Notes: a model not told the origin generated them from the sequence alone. A DNA stretch of 64,000 bases from Streptomyces spororaveus (GCF_016755875.1 NZ_BNED01000005.1:2108001-2172000); one strand, 5' to 3'. Shown: positions 17,727-27,371, counted from the first letter of the stretch. Made by a program: numbers and translations.

Positions 17727-17865
17727 GGACACATCGTCTCAGACCGATCACCGAGGCCGGACCGTGACCGCATCGGGATCACCCCGGGACCGTGGATTCG
17801 AAACCCGCGACGGGACTCTGGACGTCGAACCGGCAACACCAGCCGATCCTCGGGGGTTTACAGCG

Positions 17866-18858
17866 ATGCGCAGTTTCGACAGACACCGTTCCGCGGCGGC
17901 CCTGGCCGCCCTCGCGCTGGCCGGGGCGCTCGCGCTCACCGGCTGCGGCGCGAGCGGCCAGGGCACCGCGAGCGACAAGGCGGCGGTGGCGCCCGCCGCC
18001 GACGGCAAGGCTCCGGAGGGCGCCGCGGCCCCGGCGCCGGCCGCGTCCGCGGGCGCCGCGGGCTCCGGCGCCGGCAAGAACGCCGCGCCGCCGGCCGTGG
18101 TCCGCCCGAACGTCATCCGGACGGCGACGCTCGGCATCGAGACGGCGGACGTCCAGAAGACGCTCGCCGCGGCCCGCACGGCGGCCGACGAATCGGGCGG
18201 CTACGTCGGCAACGAGTCCACCAAGCGCGGCGAGGACGGCCGGATGACCTCGACGCTGACCCTGCGGGTGCCGGGCGAGCGCTACGACGCCGTGCTCGGC
18301 GCCATGGAGGGCAGCGGAAAGCTCCTGCACCGCAAGGTCGACGCGCAGGACGTCACGGAGAAGGTCGCCGACATCGGCAGCCGTGTCGCCTCGCAGCAGG
18401 CCAGCGTGGCGCGGGTGCGGGAGATGATGGGCAAGGCCTCGGCGCTGAGCGAGGTGGTGATGCTGGAGAGCGAGCTGTCGCGCCGCCAGTCCGACCTGGA
18501 GTCGCTGCTGGCGCAGCAGACGGCGCTGAAGGACCAGACCTCGCTGGGCACGATCACGCTGGAGGTCTCGGAGCCGGCGGCCGCCCCGGCGCCGGAGAAG
18601 AAGGAGAAGAAGAAGGAGCCCACCTTCCTGGGAGCCCTGGGCGGGGGCTGGGACGTCTTCACCCAGGTCGTGCGCTACCTGACGGTGGCGGTGGGCGCGG
18701 TGCTGCCGTTCGCGCTGACGGCGGTGGTGGGGCTGCTGCTGTTCCGGCTGTACCGGCGGTGGCGTCCGGCGACGCCGAAGCCGGCCCCGGTGCCGTGGCG
18801 GGCGACGGTGCCGGCGGCCCGGACGGCTCCGGACACCGAGGCCGGCGTACAGGACTGA
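17866..18858 (+). CDS. DUF4349 lipoprotein
   Basis: 330-residue lipoprotein with a lipobox (ALTGC), an Ala/Pro-rich linker, then the DUF4349 domain: RTATLGIETADVQKTLAAARTAADESGGYV, LTLRVPGERYDAVLGAM, a coiled-coil stretch (VMLESELSRRQSDLESLLAQQ) and a C-terminal transmembrane helix (about 267-290) with a basic inner tail. Lipid anchor and C-terminal helix would pin both ends to the membrane. Function of the domain is unknown. Divergent from hemG with 139 bases between; no clear ribosome-binding site apart from GGGGG nine bases before the ATG. Confidence 0.85.
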   Translation: MRSFDRHRSAAALAALALAGALALTGCGASGQGTASDKAAVAPAADGKAPEGAAAPAPAASAGAAGSGAGKNAAPPAVVRPNVIRTATLGIETADVQKTLAAARTAADESGGYVGNESTKRGEDGRMTSTLTLRVPGERYDAVLGAMEGSGKLLHRKVDAQDVTEKVADIGSRVASQQASVARVREMMGKASALSEVVMLESELSRRQSDLESLLAQQTALKDQTSLGTITLEVSEPAAAPAPEKKEKKKEPTFLGALGGGWDVFTQVVRYLTVAVGAVLPFALTAVVGLLLFRLYRRWRPATPKPAPVPWRATVPAARTAPDTEAGVQD

Positions 18859-18917
18859 ACGCACGTTCGGCCGTAGCGTGTTCACCATCCGACGGTGGTG
18901 AAGGGGCGGTACGGACG

Positions 18918-20300
18918 ATGGCTGTGGAACGACTGGTGGTGGTGGGCGGTGACGCGGCGGGGATGTCCGCCGCGTCACAGGCCCGAAGGCTGAGGAGCCC
19001 GGCGGAGCTGGAGATCGTCGCCTTCGAGCGCGGGCACTTCACCTCCTACTCGGCGTGCGGGATCCCGTACTGGGTCGGCGGTCGGGTCGCCGAGCGCGAC
19101 GACCTGATCGCCCGTACCCCCGAGGAGCACCGCGCCCGGGACATCGATCTGCGTACGCGCACGGAGGTCGTGGAGCTCGACCTCCCCGGGTCCCGGGTCC
19201 GCGCCCGCGATCTGGACACGGGATCCGAATCCTGGACGGAGTACGACAAGCTGGTCCTGGCGACGGGCGCCCGCCCCGTCCGCCCCCGGCTCCCCGGCAT
19301 CGGCGCGCACGGGGTCCACGGCATCCAGACCCTGGACGACGGCCAGCGCCTGATGGACACCTTGCACCGTGCGGAGGGCCGCCGGGCCGTCGTGGTCGGC
19401 GCGGGCTACATCGGCGTGGAGATGGCGGAGGCCCTGGTGGGGCGGGGCTTCGAGGTCACCGTCCTGCACCGGGGCGAGCAGCCGATGGCCACGCTGGACC
19501 CGGACATGGGCGGCCTGGTGCACAGCGCGATGAACCGGATGGGGATCCGTACGGTCTCCCGCGCCGAGGTGACGAAGGTCCTCACCGACGAGGAGGGCCG
19601 GGCCCGGGCGGTGGCCACGTCGGCGGGCGAGGAGTACGAGGCGGACGTGGTCGTGCTCGGCATCGGCGTGGAGCCCCGCACCGCGCTCGCCCGCGCGGCC
19701 GGTCTCCCGCTCGGCCCTTCGGGCGGCATCCTCACGGACCTCTCGATGCGGGTCCGGGGCCACGGGAACATCTGGTCGGGCGGCGACTGCGTGGAGGTCC
19801 TGGACCTGGTCGCGGGCCGCACCCGGCACATCCCGCTGGGCACCCACGCCAACAAGCACGGCCAGGTCATCGGCTCGGGCGTGGGCGGCGGCTACGCGAC
19901 CTTCCCCGGGGTGGTCGGTACGGCGGTCAGCAAGGTCTGCGACCTGGAGATCGCCCGTACGGGGTTGCGCGAGCGGGACGCCCTGGAGGCGGGCCTGCGC
20001 TTCGTGACGGCCACCATCACCTCCACCAACACGGCCGGCTACTACCCGGGAGCGGCGGAGATGACGGTGAAGATGCTGGCGGAACGCCGTACGGGCCGCC
20101 TCCTCGGGGTCCAGATCGTCGGCGGCGCGGGCGCCGCGAAGCGGGTGGACATCGCGGCGGTCGCCCTCACGGCGGGCATGACGGTGGACCGGATGGTGTC
20201 CCTGGACCTGGGCTACGCCCCGCCTTTCTCCCCGGTCTGGGACCCCATCCTGGTGGCGGCCCGCAAGGCGGTCGCGGCGGTCCACTCGGCGGGCGTCTGA
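18918..20300 (+). CDS. CoA-disulfide reductase-like FAD/NAD(P) oxidoreductase
   Basis: 460-residue flavoprotein of the pyridine nucleotide-disulfide reductase family. Seen: FAD-binding VVVGGDAAGMSAASQARR, a single redox cysteine at C47 (SYSACGIPYWVGG) as in CoA-disulfide reductase and NADH oxidase, NAD-binding VVVGAGYIGVEMAEAL, ATGARPVRP, IWSGGDCVEV, and the dimerisation end YAPPFSPVWDPILVAARK. No rhodanese or polysulfide domain is fused. Likely keeps coenzyme A or another low-molecular-weight thiol reduced, or uses a peroxide; exact substrate not readable. Convergent with hemE. Confidence 0.88.
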   Translation: MAVERLVVVGGDAAGMSAASQARRLRSPAELEIVAFERGHFTSYSACGIPYWVGGRVAERDDLIARTPEEHRARDIDLRTRTEVVELDLPGSRVRARDLDTGSESWTEYDKLVLATGARPVRPRLPGIGAHGVHGIQTLDDGQRLMDTLHRAEGRRAVVVGAGYIGVEMAEALVGRGFEVTVLHRGEQPMATLDPDMGGLVHSAMNRMGIRTVSRAEVTKVLTDEEGRARAVATSAGEEYEADVVVLGIGVEPRTALARAAGLPLGPSGGILTDLSMRVRGHGNIWSGGDCVEVLDLVAGRTRHIPLGTHANKHGQVIGSGVGGGYATFPGVVGTAVSKVCDLEIARTGLRERDALEAGLRFVTATITSTNTAGYYPGAAEMTVKMLAERRTGRLLGVQIVGGAGAAKRVDIAAVALTAGMTVDRMVSLDLGYAPPFSPVWDPILVAARKAVAAVHSAGV

Positions 20301-20320
20301 CCGCCCCGCGCGCGGGGCGG
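20301..20320. terminator. Palindromic GC hairpin between convergent genes
   Basis: A perfect 20-base palindrome (CCGCCCCGCG with its complement) directly after the flavoprotein stop, followed by TT. It can end transcription from both sides. Confidence 0.6.
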
Positions 20321-20358
20321 TTCCGGGCGGACCGGCTCCGGGAGGCGGCCCGTCCGGC

Positions 20359-21423
20359 TCAGCGGGCCGTCTTGGTGTGGACGTAGTCCACCAGGCGGGT
20401 CAGCGCCTCGGGGTCGGTCGTCGGCAGGACGCCGTGGCCGAGGTTGAAGATGTGGCCCTCCAGGCCGGCGGCGGCCGCGAGGACCTCGTCCGTCTTGGCC
20501 TCGACCGCCTCCGGGGTGGAGAAGAGCACGGCGGGGTCCAGGTTGCCCTGGAGCGCCTTCCCGGGGCCGACCCGGCGCACGGCCTCGTCCAGCGGGACCC
20601 GGTAGTCGACGCCCATGACGTCCGCGCCGGCCTCTCCCATGAGGCCGAGGAGCTCGCCCGTGCCCACGCCGAAGTGGATCCGCGGGACGCCGTAGGAGGC
20701 GACCGACTCCAGGACCTTCGCGGAGGCGGGCATCACCGAGCGGCGGTAGTCCGCCGGGGCGAGGGCGCCGACCCAGGAGTCGAAGAGCTGGACGGCGGAG
20801 GCGCCGGCCTCGATCTGGACCTTCAGGAAGGCGGAGGTGATCTCCGCGAGGCGGTCCAGGAGGTCGGCCCACAGCTGCGGGTCCCCGTACATCAGGGCCT
20901 TGGTGTGCTCGTGGTTCTTGGAGGGGCCGCCCTCGACCAGGTAGCTCGCGAGGGTGAACGGCGCGCCCGCGAAGCCGATCAACGGCGTGGAGCCCAGTTC
21001 ACCCGTGAGCATGCCGATCGCCTCGGTGACGTACGAGACATCCTCCGGGGTGAGGTCGCGCAGCTGTGCGAGGTCCTCACGGCGGCGGATCGGCTGGGCG
21101 ACGACCGGGCCGATGCCGGGCTTGATGTCCAGGTCGACGCCGATGGCCTTCAGCGGGACCACGATGTCGGAGAAGAAGATCGCCGCGTCCACCTTGTGGC
21201 GGCGCACGGGCTGCAGCGTGATCTCCGTGACCAGGTCGGGCCGCATGCAGGACTCCAGCATCTGCGTGCCCTCGCGCACCTTGCGGTACTCGGGAAGCGA
21301 GCGCCCCGCCTGCCGCATGAACCACACCGGGGTGTGCGGCACCGGCTCCCGCCGGCACGCCTTCAGGAAGGCGGAATCGTACGTCTGACTCGGCTGGCCC
21401 GTGGGGCGGGTGTTGGCGCTCAC
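20359..21423 (-). CDS. hemE: Uroporphyrinogen decarboxylase HemE
   Basis: 354-residue enzyme that converts uroporphyrinogen III to coproporphyrinogen III, the substrate of the hemG/hemQ branch nearby. Seen: [17 protein letters not shown] (substrate-binding arginines), [53 protein letters not shown] and [14 protein letters not shown]. Length matches the family. The frame stays open upstream, but GTG at 21423 gives the normal N-terminus ([19 protein letters not shown]). Confidence 0.96.
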   Translation of the reverse strand: MSANTRPTGQPSQTYDSAFLKACRREPVPHTPVWFMRQAGRSLPEYRKVREGTQMLESCMRPDLVTEITLQPVRRHKVDAAIFFSDIVVPLKAIGVDLDIKPGIGPVVAQPIRRREDLAQLRDLTPEDVSYVTEAIGMLTGELGSTPLIGFAGAPFTLASYLVEGGPSKNHEHTKALMYGDPQLWADLLDRLAEITSAFLKVQIEAGASAVQLFDSWVGALAPADYRRSVMPASAKVLESVASYGVPRIHFGVGTGELLGLMGEAGADVMGVDYRVPLDEAVRRVGPGKALQGNLDPAVLFSTPEAVEAKTDEVLAAAAGLEGHIFNLGHGVLPTTDPEALTRLVDYVHTKTAR

Positions 21424-21514
21424 GACCCAAATCTTCGCACGTACGAAGAAGTGTCCGACCCAGCGAGGGTGTCCCTGCGCCGCACGGGCGCTCGTTCCGC
21501 CTAGTCTTCCCCGC

Positions 21515-22171
21515 ATGGCTGCGGCTCAGGGACGATTTTCAGATGGCGCCGAGGGTACGGACAGCGCGAAGGAGAGCTCCGTCCCGCTCCCGTTCCGACG
21601 GGCGGTCGACGGCTTGAAGAAGGCCCGGCTGCGTCCGGGGATCGAGATCGACCCCACGAAACCACCCCAGAGACTGGCGCCGCACGCCTACGCGCTGGAG
21701 GCCGCGGTCGTGGACGGCGAGGAGGACCTGGCCGACGGCCGGCTCATCCTGCTCCACGATCCGTCCGGGCACGACGCCTGGCAGGGGACCTTCCGGCTGG
21801 TGACGCTGGTGCGCGCGGAGCTGGAGCCGGAGATGGCCGCGGACCCGCTGCTGCCCGAGGTGTGCTGGTCCTGGCTGACGGGGGCGCTGGAGGCGCGCGG
21901 GCTCGCGTACGGGGAGGCGAGCGGCACCGTGACCATGGCGGGCTCGCACTACTTCGGCGGGCTCGCGGAGCGGCGGCCGGCCACGCAGATCGAGATCAGG
22001 GCCTCGTGGACGCCGCGCGAGGGCGTGGGCGGGGTGCCGGACACCTCGGCGCACCTGTCGGCGTGGTGCGAACTGCTGTGCCAGATCGCGGGACTGCCCC
22101 CGGTGGGTCCGACGGACACGGCGACGGGAGTGGTCTCCCTGCCACAGCGTCGCGGTCCGCACCACCCGTAG
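21515..22171 (+). CDS. DUF3000 protein
   Basis: 218-residue cytoplasmic actinobacterial protein of unknown function. Seen: [40 protein letters not shown] region, [35 protein letters not shown] and [14 protein letters not shown], all typical of the DUF3000 family found next to hemE in Streptomyces. No membrane helix, no catalytic motif recognised. An earlier in-frame start exists, but the ATG chosen matches the family N-terminus. Divergent from hemE (91 bases between). Confidence 0.85.
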   Translation: MAAAQGRFSDGAEGTDSAKESSVPLPFRRAVDGLKKARLRPGIEIDPTKPPQRLAPHAYALEAAVVDGEEDLADGRLILLHDPSGHDAWQGTFRLVTLVRAELEPEMAADPLLPEVCWSWLTGALEARGLAYGEASGTVTMAGSHYFGGLAERRPATQIEIRASWTPREGVGGVPDTSAHLSAWCELLCQIAGLPPVGPTDTATGVVSLPQRRGPHHP

Positions 22172-22464
22172 CCACAGGGCCGAACGGCCGCCGCGATCGG
22201 CACGCGACGCGGCGCGATGCCGCGCGACGCAGAACGACTGATCGAAGAACTGGGCGGACGGTCGAAAGGCGGCGCCCGTTGCGGGCTTCTGATCAACCGA
22301 TGATCGATCGTGCGTCCGAATTGCCCGAATTGTTACTCACCAAATCGTGATCATTCCCTAAAGCCGGGCGGGTGACGTGCCGAAGGAGTGGGAGACCATC
22401 CGCACGGTTCGCACCGGCTTCCCTCCCCGAGCCGGCCGTCCCGCCACTCCCCCAGGAGGCCTAG

Positions 22465-23127
22465 GTGTCCGTTCTTCTCGAGCAGCCCGCAAGCCTGGTC
22501 GCCTACCGCCCGAACAAGCCGACGGCCATGGTCGTCGTGGCCGACCCGCGCGTCCGCTCCACCGTGACCCGCCATCTGTGGGCCCTCGGAGTACGTGACG
22601 TGATCGAGGCGTCGTCCATCGCGGAGGCCCGCCCCCGCGTCGGCAGCCCGCGCGACATCTGCGTGGCCGACGTACACCTGCCCGACGGCTCCGGTCTCAC
22701 CCTGCTCTCCGAGACCCGGGCCGCCGGCTGGCCCAACGGCCTGGCCCTGTCCGCCGCCGACGACATCGGTGCCGTGCGCAACGCCCTCGCGGGCGGCGTC
22801 AAGGGCTACGTCGTCACCGGTACGCGGACCAACATCGGGCTCCCCACCCGGCCCGGCGCCGCCCCCATCGGCGCCGCCGCCGCCCGTATGCACCGCCGCC
22901 CCCCGGGCGCCCCGAGCCACCCGGGCGGCTACCGCGAGCTCTCCGGCCGCGAGGTCGAGGTCCTGCGCCTCGTCGCGGAGGGCCAGTCCAACAAGGCCAT
23001 CGGCGTCTCGATGGGCCTGTCCGCCCTGACCGTCAAGTCCCACCTCGCCCGGATCGCCCGCAAGCTGGGCACCGGTGACCGTGCCGGCATGGTCGCCGTG
23101 GCGCTGCGTACCGGGATCATCCACTGA
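22465..23127 (+). CDS. NarL/FixJ-type response regulator
   Basis: 220-residue two-component regulator: receiver domain (about 20-120), flexible Pro/Ala linker, LuxR-type helix-turn-helix (about 155-215: LSGREVEVLRLVAEGQSNKAIG, ALTVKSHLARIARKLG). Phospho-acceptor aspartate in CVADVHLPDG, Ser in ALSAAD and Lys in GVKGYV are present, but the usual N-terminal acidic pair is reduced to one Asp (VVADPRV). No sensor kinase adjoins it, so it is an orphan. AGGAGG five bases before the GTG start. The 293-base gap before it holds only a probable promoter and GC-rich sequence. Confidence 0.92.
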   Translation: MSVLLEQPASLVAYRPNKPTAMVVVADPRVRSTVTRHLWALGVRDVIEASSIAEARPRVGSPRDICVADVHLPDGSGLTLLSETRAAGWPNGLALSAADDIGAVRNALAGGVKGYVVTGTRTNIGLPTRPGAAPIGAAAARMHRRPPGAPSHPGGYRELSGREVEVLRLVAEGQSNKAIGVSMGLSALTVKSHLARIARKLGTGDRAGMVAVALRTGIIH

Positions 23128-23227
23128 CCGCGGGCCGGCGCCCCCGGATATCCGCCCCGGGAGCCGCTGCCGGGAAACCTCCCGGGAGACCCCCGGAATA
23201 CCCCGGGAAAACGCCCCGCATACCGCC

Positions 23228-23263
23228 CGCGCCCGTCGACGGAACGTTCCGGCGACGGGCGCG
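23228..23263. repeat. 36-bp near-perfect palindrome before RNase D gene
   Basis: Centred at CGGAACGTTCCG and extending 18 bases each way with a single mismatched pair. Ends 26 bases before the RNase D start. It may be an operator or a terminator for the response-regulator gene; there is no T-run. Confidence 0.8.
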
Positions 23264-23288
23264 TCGTATACACGGATACCCTTGAGCG

Positions 23289-24572
23289 GTGACCGACGCC
23301 CAAGATCCCGCAGCAGACCTGCGCACCACCACCGGGGGCGGCCCCTCGGACGACGTCGTTGTTCCGCCCGGTGGGCTGCCGACTCCCTTGCTGGAGCCCC
23401 GTGAGGGGATTCCTCCGGTGGTCGCCGACGCGGACGCCCTCGCCGAAGTGGTCGCGGCCTTCGCCGCGGGCACCGGCCCCGTCGCCGTCGACGCCGAACG
23501 GGCCTCCGGATACCGCTACGGCCAGCGCGCCTACCTGGTGCAGCTGCGCCGTGAGGGTGCGGGGTCCGCCCTGATCGACCCGGTGGGCTGCCCCGACCTG
23601 TCCGCACTGGGCGAAGCCCTGTCCGGCACCGAATGGATCCTGCACGCCGCCACCCAGGACCTGCCCTGCCTGCGCGAAATAGGCATGGTGCCCACCTCCT
23701 TGTTCGACACCGAGCTGGCCGGCCGCCTCGCCGGCTTCCCCCGGGTCGGGCTCGGCGCGATGGTCGAGAGCGTGCTCGGCTACGCGCTGGAGAAGGGCCA
23801 CTCCGCCGTCGACTGGTCGACCCGCCCGCTCCCCGAGCCGTGGCTGCGCTACGCCGCCCTGGACGTGGAGCTGCTGGTCGACCTGCGGGACGCGCTGGAG
23901 AAGGAACTGGACCGGCAGGGCAAGCTCGAATGGGCCCACCAGGAGTTCGACGCCATCGCCTCGGCACCGCCCGCCCCGCCGCGCAAGGACCCGTGGCGCC
24001 GTACGTCCGGCATGCACAAGGTGCGCCGGCGCCGGCAGATGGCGGTCGTACGGGAGCTGTGGGAGTCCCGGGACCGGATCGCGCAGCGGCGTGACGTGTC
24101 GCCGGGCAAGGTGCTGGGCGACGCCGCGATCGTCGAGGCCGCTCTCGCCCTGCCGGCCAACGTGCACACCCTGTCCGCCCTGCCCGGCTACGGGCAGCGG
24201 ATGGGCCGGCGCCAGCTGGACCAGTGGATGGCCGCCGTGGACCGGGCGAAGGCCCTGCCCGAGAACGAGCTGCCGCAGCCCGGGGCGACCCCGGCCGGTC
24301 CCCCGCCGCCGCGCTCCTGGGTGGACAAGGACCCGGCGGCTGCGGCCCGGCTCTCGGCGGCCCGTGCCGCCGTCTCGGCCCTGGCGGAGGCGCTGAACCT
24401 GCCCCAGGAGAACCTGATCACCCCGGACACGGTCCGCCGGCTGTGCTGGGAGCCGCCGCAGCGGCCGCAGGCGGACGCGGTGGCGGAGGCCCTGGCGGGC
24501 TACGGCGCCCGGCCGTGGCAGGTCGAACTGGTGACTCCGGTGCTGGTCACCGCCCTGTCGGCCACCGTGTAG
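23289..24572 (+). CDS. rnd: Ribonuclease D-like 3'-5' exonuclease with HRDC domain
   Basis: 427-residue exoribonuclease that trims tRNA and other stable RNA precursors. Seen: DEDDy catalytic residues in AVDAERASGY (variant of the usual DTE/DEF), LHAATQDLPCLREIG, and the ExoIII block VDWSTRPLPEPWLRYAALDVELL; then an HRDC domain (about 240-320, with MAVVRELWESRDRIAQRRDVSPGKVL). The first 50 residues are a variable tail. GTG start. Convergent with the hydrolase gene, separated by a strong hairpin. Confidence 0.92.
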   Translation: MTDAQDPAADLRTTTGGGPSDDVVVPPGGLPTPLLEPREGIPPVVADADALAEVVAAFAAGTGPVAVDAERASGYRYGQRAYLVQLRREGAGSALIDPVGCPDLSALGEALSGTEWILHAATQDLPCLREIGMVPTSLFDTELAGRLAGFPRVGLGAMVESVLGYALEKGHSAVDWSTRPLPEPWLRYAALDVELLVDLRDALEKELDRQGKLEWAHQEFDAIASAPPAPPRKDPWRRTSGMHKVRRRRQMAVVRELWESRDRIAQRRDVSPGKVLGDAAIVEAALALPANVHTLSALPGYGQRMGRRQLDQWMAAVDRAKALPENELPQPGATPAGPPPPRSWVDKDPAAAARLSAARAAVSALAEALNLPQENLITPDTVRRLCWEPPQRPQADAVAEALAGYGARPWQVELVTPVLVTALSATV

Positions 24573-24591
24573 GAGATCACCGGCGATCACC

Positions 24592-24630
24592 GACGTGCCC
24601 TGGTCCGCGACGCGCGGACCAGGGCACGTC
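24592..24630. terminator. Strong bidirectional terminator
   Basis: An 18-bp perfect stem (24592-24609 with 24613-24630) and a three-base loop, centred between the convergent RNase D and hydrolase genes. Confidence 0.85.
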
Positions 24631-24634
24631 CGGA

Positions 24635-25807
24635 TCAGAGCGCTTGCTCGGTGTAGTCGCCGTCCGTGTCCATGTAGAAGGTGCCCTTCGTGTGGCCGTC
24701 GATCTCGGTGTGCTTGAGCCACTTCCGGGACAGGTGGTGGACGTGCTTGACCACCCGCTCCCAGGGGATCTGGTGGCCCGCGCAGGCGACCTCGAAGTGC
24801 ATCTTCCTCGGCCCCGGGATGGCCTTGTAGAGCTCGGTGACCGAGAGGAAGGGGTTGGTGCCCGGAGCGCTGTTCACCGTCTTGTCGTGCTCGCCGACGA
24901 CGATGAGCACCGGCACCTTGTGGCCGAGGACGTTGTCCACCTTGGCACCGGCTTTGGTCCAGCCCCACCAGAAGGGGTTGCGGAAGCGCAGCACGCCCGA
25001 GGGGACGCCGGACACCGGCGGCCCCCAGTTGCGGCCCACCACGTCGTTCTCCATGATCGCCGCCCACACGGTGTCGACCATGCCCTCCTCGCGCTGCTCG
25101 TCGCCGCAGCCGAGTTCCTTGTCCCAGGCCTCACCGAAACCCTGCCGGCCGGTGATGTTCATCGGGAAGTTCCACAGGGAGGGCGGCGGCGGCAGCGCGT
25201 CCGGCCGCGCCCACTTGGTGCCGGGCTTGCTCTCGGGTCCGTCCGGCCGGAAGACCGGGGCGAGGAGGAACAGGCTGGAGACGTTCTCCGGGTGCTGGAT
25301 GGCGTACGGGCCCAAGGCCACCGAGGCGGCGGACCAGCCGAAGAGGGCGACCTTCTCCACGCCGCGCTCGGCCTTGATGTACTCCACGACGGTGTGGACT
25401 TCGGCCCAGTCTCCGGCGGAGTCGCCGAGGTGCTTGGCGTACGGGGGCGTACAGGGGCCCGGCAGCGGGTGACCGTCGAGCAGGAGCTTCGACTGCTGGG
25501 TGGCGTTGGTGTTGCAGGGCTCGTTCATGACCGCCGGCCGCGGCGAGCGGCCGTGGCCCTGGAGGTCCATGGCGAAGACGTCGAAGCCCGCCTTGGCGAG
25601 GAACAGCATCCAGTTGTACTCGCCGGTGCCCAGGTCCGCGCCGGGCAGTACGGGGACGCTGCGGCCGTGCAGCATCAGGACGGCCGTGCGCTTGGTGGGA
25701 TTCTTCGTCCCGTCACGCTCCCGGACGAAGAGTTTGATCACCTCGCCCTCGTTGACGGGGAGTGTGGAGGGGTGCTTGACCTCGTGGTCGATCGTCTTGA
25801 TCGGCAT
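24635..25807 (-). CDS. Alpha/beta-hydrolase
   Basis: 390-residue cytoplasmic serine hydrolase. Seen: LMLHGRSVPVLPGADLG (oxyanion region), DVFAMDLQGHGRSPRP, nucleophile elbow FGWSAASVALG (G-x-S-x-A rather than G-x-S-x-G), LIVVGEHDKT carrying the acid, and a C-terminal VACAGHQIPWERV with the catalytic His. No signal peptide. GGAGA precedes the ATG; the frame stays open upstream but adds only unconserved sequence. Substrate unknown; resembles esterases and epoxide-hydrolase-like enzymes. Confidence 0.85.
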   Translation of the reverse strand: MPIKTIDHEVKHPSTLPVNEGEVIKLFVRERDGTKNPTKRTAVLMLHGRSVPVLPGADLGTGEYNWMLFLAKAGFDVFAMDLQGHGRSPRPAVMNEPCNTNATQQSKLLLDGHPLPGPCTPPYAKHLGDSAGDWAEVHTVVEYIKAERGVEKVALFGWSAASVALGPYAIQHPENVSSLFLLAPVFRPDGPESKPGTKWARPDALPPPPSLWNFPMNITGRQGFGEAWDKELGCGDEQREEGMVDTVWAAIMENDVVGRNWGPPVSGVPSGVLRFRNPFWWGWTKAGAKVDNVLGHKVPVLIVVGEHDKTVNSAPGTNPFLSVTELYKAIPGPRKMHFEVACAGHQIPWERVVKHVHHLSRKWLKHTEIDGHTKGTFYMDTDGDYTEQAL

Positions 25808-26144
25808 GGCCGGGGTCTCCGTTCGGGTCGGCCGGGGTCCGGGGCGGGCGCCCGGGACGAGGCCAGAATCCGGAAGCGGGTGCGCCCCACGCCATTGACG
25901 TGACCGTGACGAGCGGACGGCCGACCCGATCGTGTCACCGCCCGCGCTCCGATCGGACGGGCGTGAGGAGGGGGCGCACGGGGTCCCGGCGCGGGGTGCG
26001 GAGTGTGACCTTCGCCGCTCCTCCGGGAGAGGGTGTGCACATTGGTTACCCGCAAGTAGCATGGTCGGGTGAGCGGGCGCTCAGCGACTTACCCGAGCGC
26101 CCCCACGCGCAGCAGTGCACACCCGCACCTGGAGGAGAGCCAAC
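25808..26144. other. Intergenic region, divergent promoters
   Basis: 337 bases between the hydrolase and fadA. No credible gene; an AT-richer segment GTTACCCGCAAGTAGCATG (26045-26063) contains a -10-like TAGCAT and probably holds the fadA promoter and operator. Confidence 0.4.
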
Positions 26145-27371
26145 GTGCCTCGTACCGTCAGGGACGTCGTCTTCGTCGACGGCGTCCGCACCCCGTTCGG
26201 CAAGGCGGGCCCGAAGGGCATCTACCACGAGACCCGCGCCGACGACCTCGTCGTGAAGGCGATCCGGGAGCTGCTGCGCCGCAACCCGGACCTGGACCCC
26301 AAGAAGATCGACGAGGTCGCCATCGCCGCGACCACGCAGATCGGCGACCAGGGCCTCACGCTGGGCCGTACCGCCGGCATTCTCGCGGGCCTCCCGCAGT
26401 CCGTACCGGGCTACTCCATCGACCGCATGTGCGCCGGCGCGCTGACCGCCGTGACCGCCGTCGCGGGCGGTGTGGCCTTCGGTGCCTACGACGTCGCCCT
26501 CGCCGGCGGTGTCGAGCACATGGGCCGCCACCCCATGGGCGAGGGCGTGGACCCGAACCCGCGCTTCGTCTCCGAGAAGCTGGTCGACGAGTCCGCCCTG
26601 TTCATGGGCATGACCGCCGAGAACCTGCACGACCGGTACCCGACGATCACCAAGCTCCGCGCCGACGAGTACGCCGTGCGCTCGCAGGAGAAGGCCGCCA
26701 AGGCGTACGCCGACGGCAAGATCCAGCAGGACCTGGTCCCGATCTCGGTGCGCAACACCAACGAGGCGGCCGGTGAGACGGGCTGGGGCCTGGTCACCAC
26801 CGACGAGCCGATGCGCCCGGGCACCACGCTGGAGAACCTGGCCGGCCTGAAGACCCCGTTCCGTACGCACGGCCGGGTCACCGCGGGCAACGCCGCCGGT
26901 CTCAACGACGGTGCCACCGCCGCGATCATCGCGTCCGAGGACTTCGCCCGGGAGAACAACCTCCCGGTCAAGATGCGCCTGGTCTCGTACTCCTTCGCGG
27001 GTGTCGAGCCCGAGGTCATGGGCTACGGCCCGATCCCGGCCACCGAGAAGGCCCTGGCCCAGGCCGGCCTGACGATCGAGGACATAGGCCTCTTCGAGGT
27101 CAACGAGGCCTTCGCGGTCCAGGTCCTCGCGTTCCTGGAGCACTACGGCATCGCCGACGACGACGCCCGCGTCAACCAGTACGGCGGCGCCATCGCCTTC
27201 GGTCACCCGCTCGCCTCCTCGGGCGTGCGCCTGATGACGCAGCTGGCCCGTCAGTTCGAGGAGCAGCCGCACGTCCGCTACGGCCTGACCACCATGTGCG
27301 TCGGCTTCGGCATGGGCGCCACGGTCATCTGGGAGAACCCGAACTTCAACGCCGAGGGAGACTCCAAGTGA
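26145..27371 (+). CDS. fadA: Acetyl-CoA C-acyltransferase (thiolase), FadA type
   Basis: 408-residue thiolase that cleaves 3-ketoacyl-CoA with coenzyme A in fatty-acid beta-oxidation. Seen: nucleophile C96 in SIDRMCAGALTAV, VNEAFAVQVLAFL, GGAIAFGHPLASSGVRL with the general-base His, and the C-terminal CVGFGMGATV carrying the second catalytic Cys. GTG start after GGAGGAG. Its stop overlaps the fadB start (GTGA), the standard order of the trifunctional complex. Confidence 0.95.
   Translation: MPRTVRDVVFVDGVRTPFGKAGPKGIYHETRADDLVVKAIRELLRRNPDLDPKKIDEVAIAATTQIGDQGLTLGRTAGILAGLPQSVPGYSIDRMCAGALTAVTAVAGGVAFGAYDVALAGGVEHMGRHPMGEGVDPNPRFVSEKLVDESALFMGMTAENLHDRYPTITKLRADEYAVRSQEKAAKAYADGKIQQDLVPISVRNTNEAAGETGWGLVTTDEPMRPGTTLENLAGLKTPFRTHGRVTAGNAAGLNDGATAAIIASEDFARENNLPVKMRLVSYSFAGVEPEVMGYGPIPATEKALAQAGLTIEDIGLFEVNEAFAVQVLAFLEHYGIADDDARVNQYGGAIAFGHPLASSGVRLMTQLARQFEEQPHVRYGLTTMCVGFGMGATVIWENPNFNAEGDSK

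Noticed and set aside
17790..17860. tRNA-like TTCGAA stretch
   Set aside because: No acceptor stem or anticodon arm can be folded around it.
16161..18917. N-terminal extension of the flavoprotein frame
   Set aside because: Overlaps hemG antisense and DUF4349 in another frame; the flavoprotein fold starts at 18918.
25920..26062. Upstream extension of the alpha/beta-hydrolase frame
   Set aside because: Adds low-complexity sequence; the ATG at 25807 has a good ribosome-binding site and starts the conserved region.
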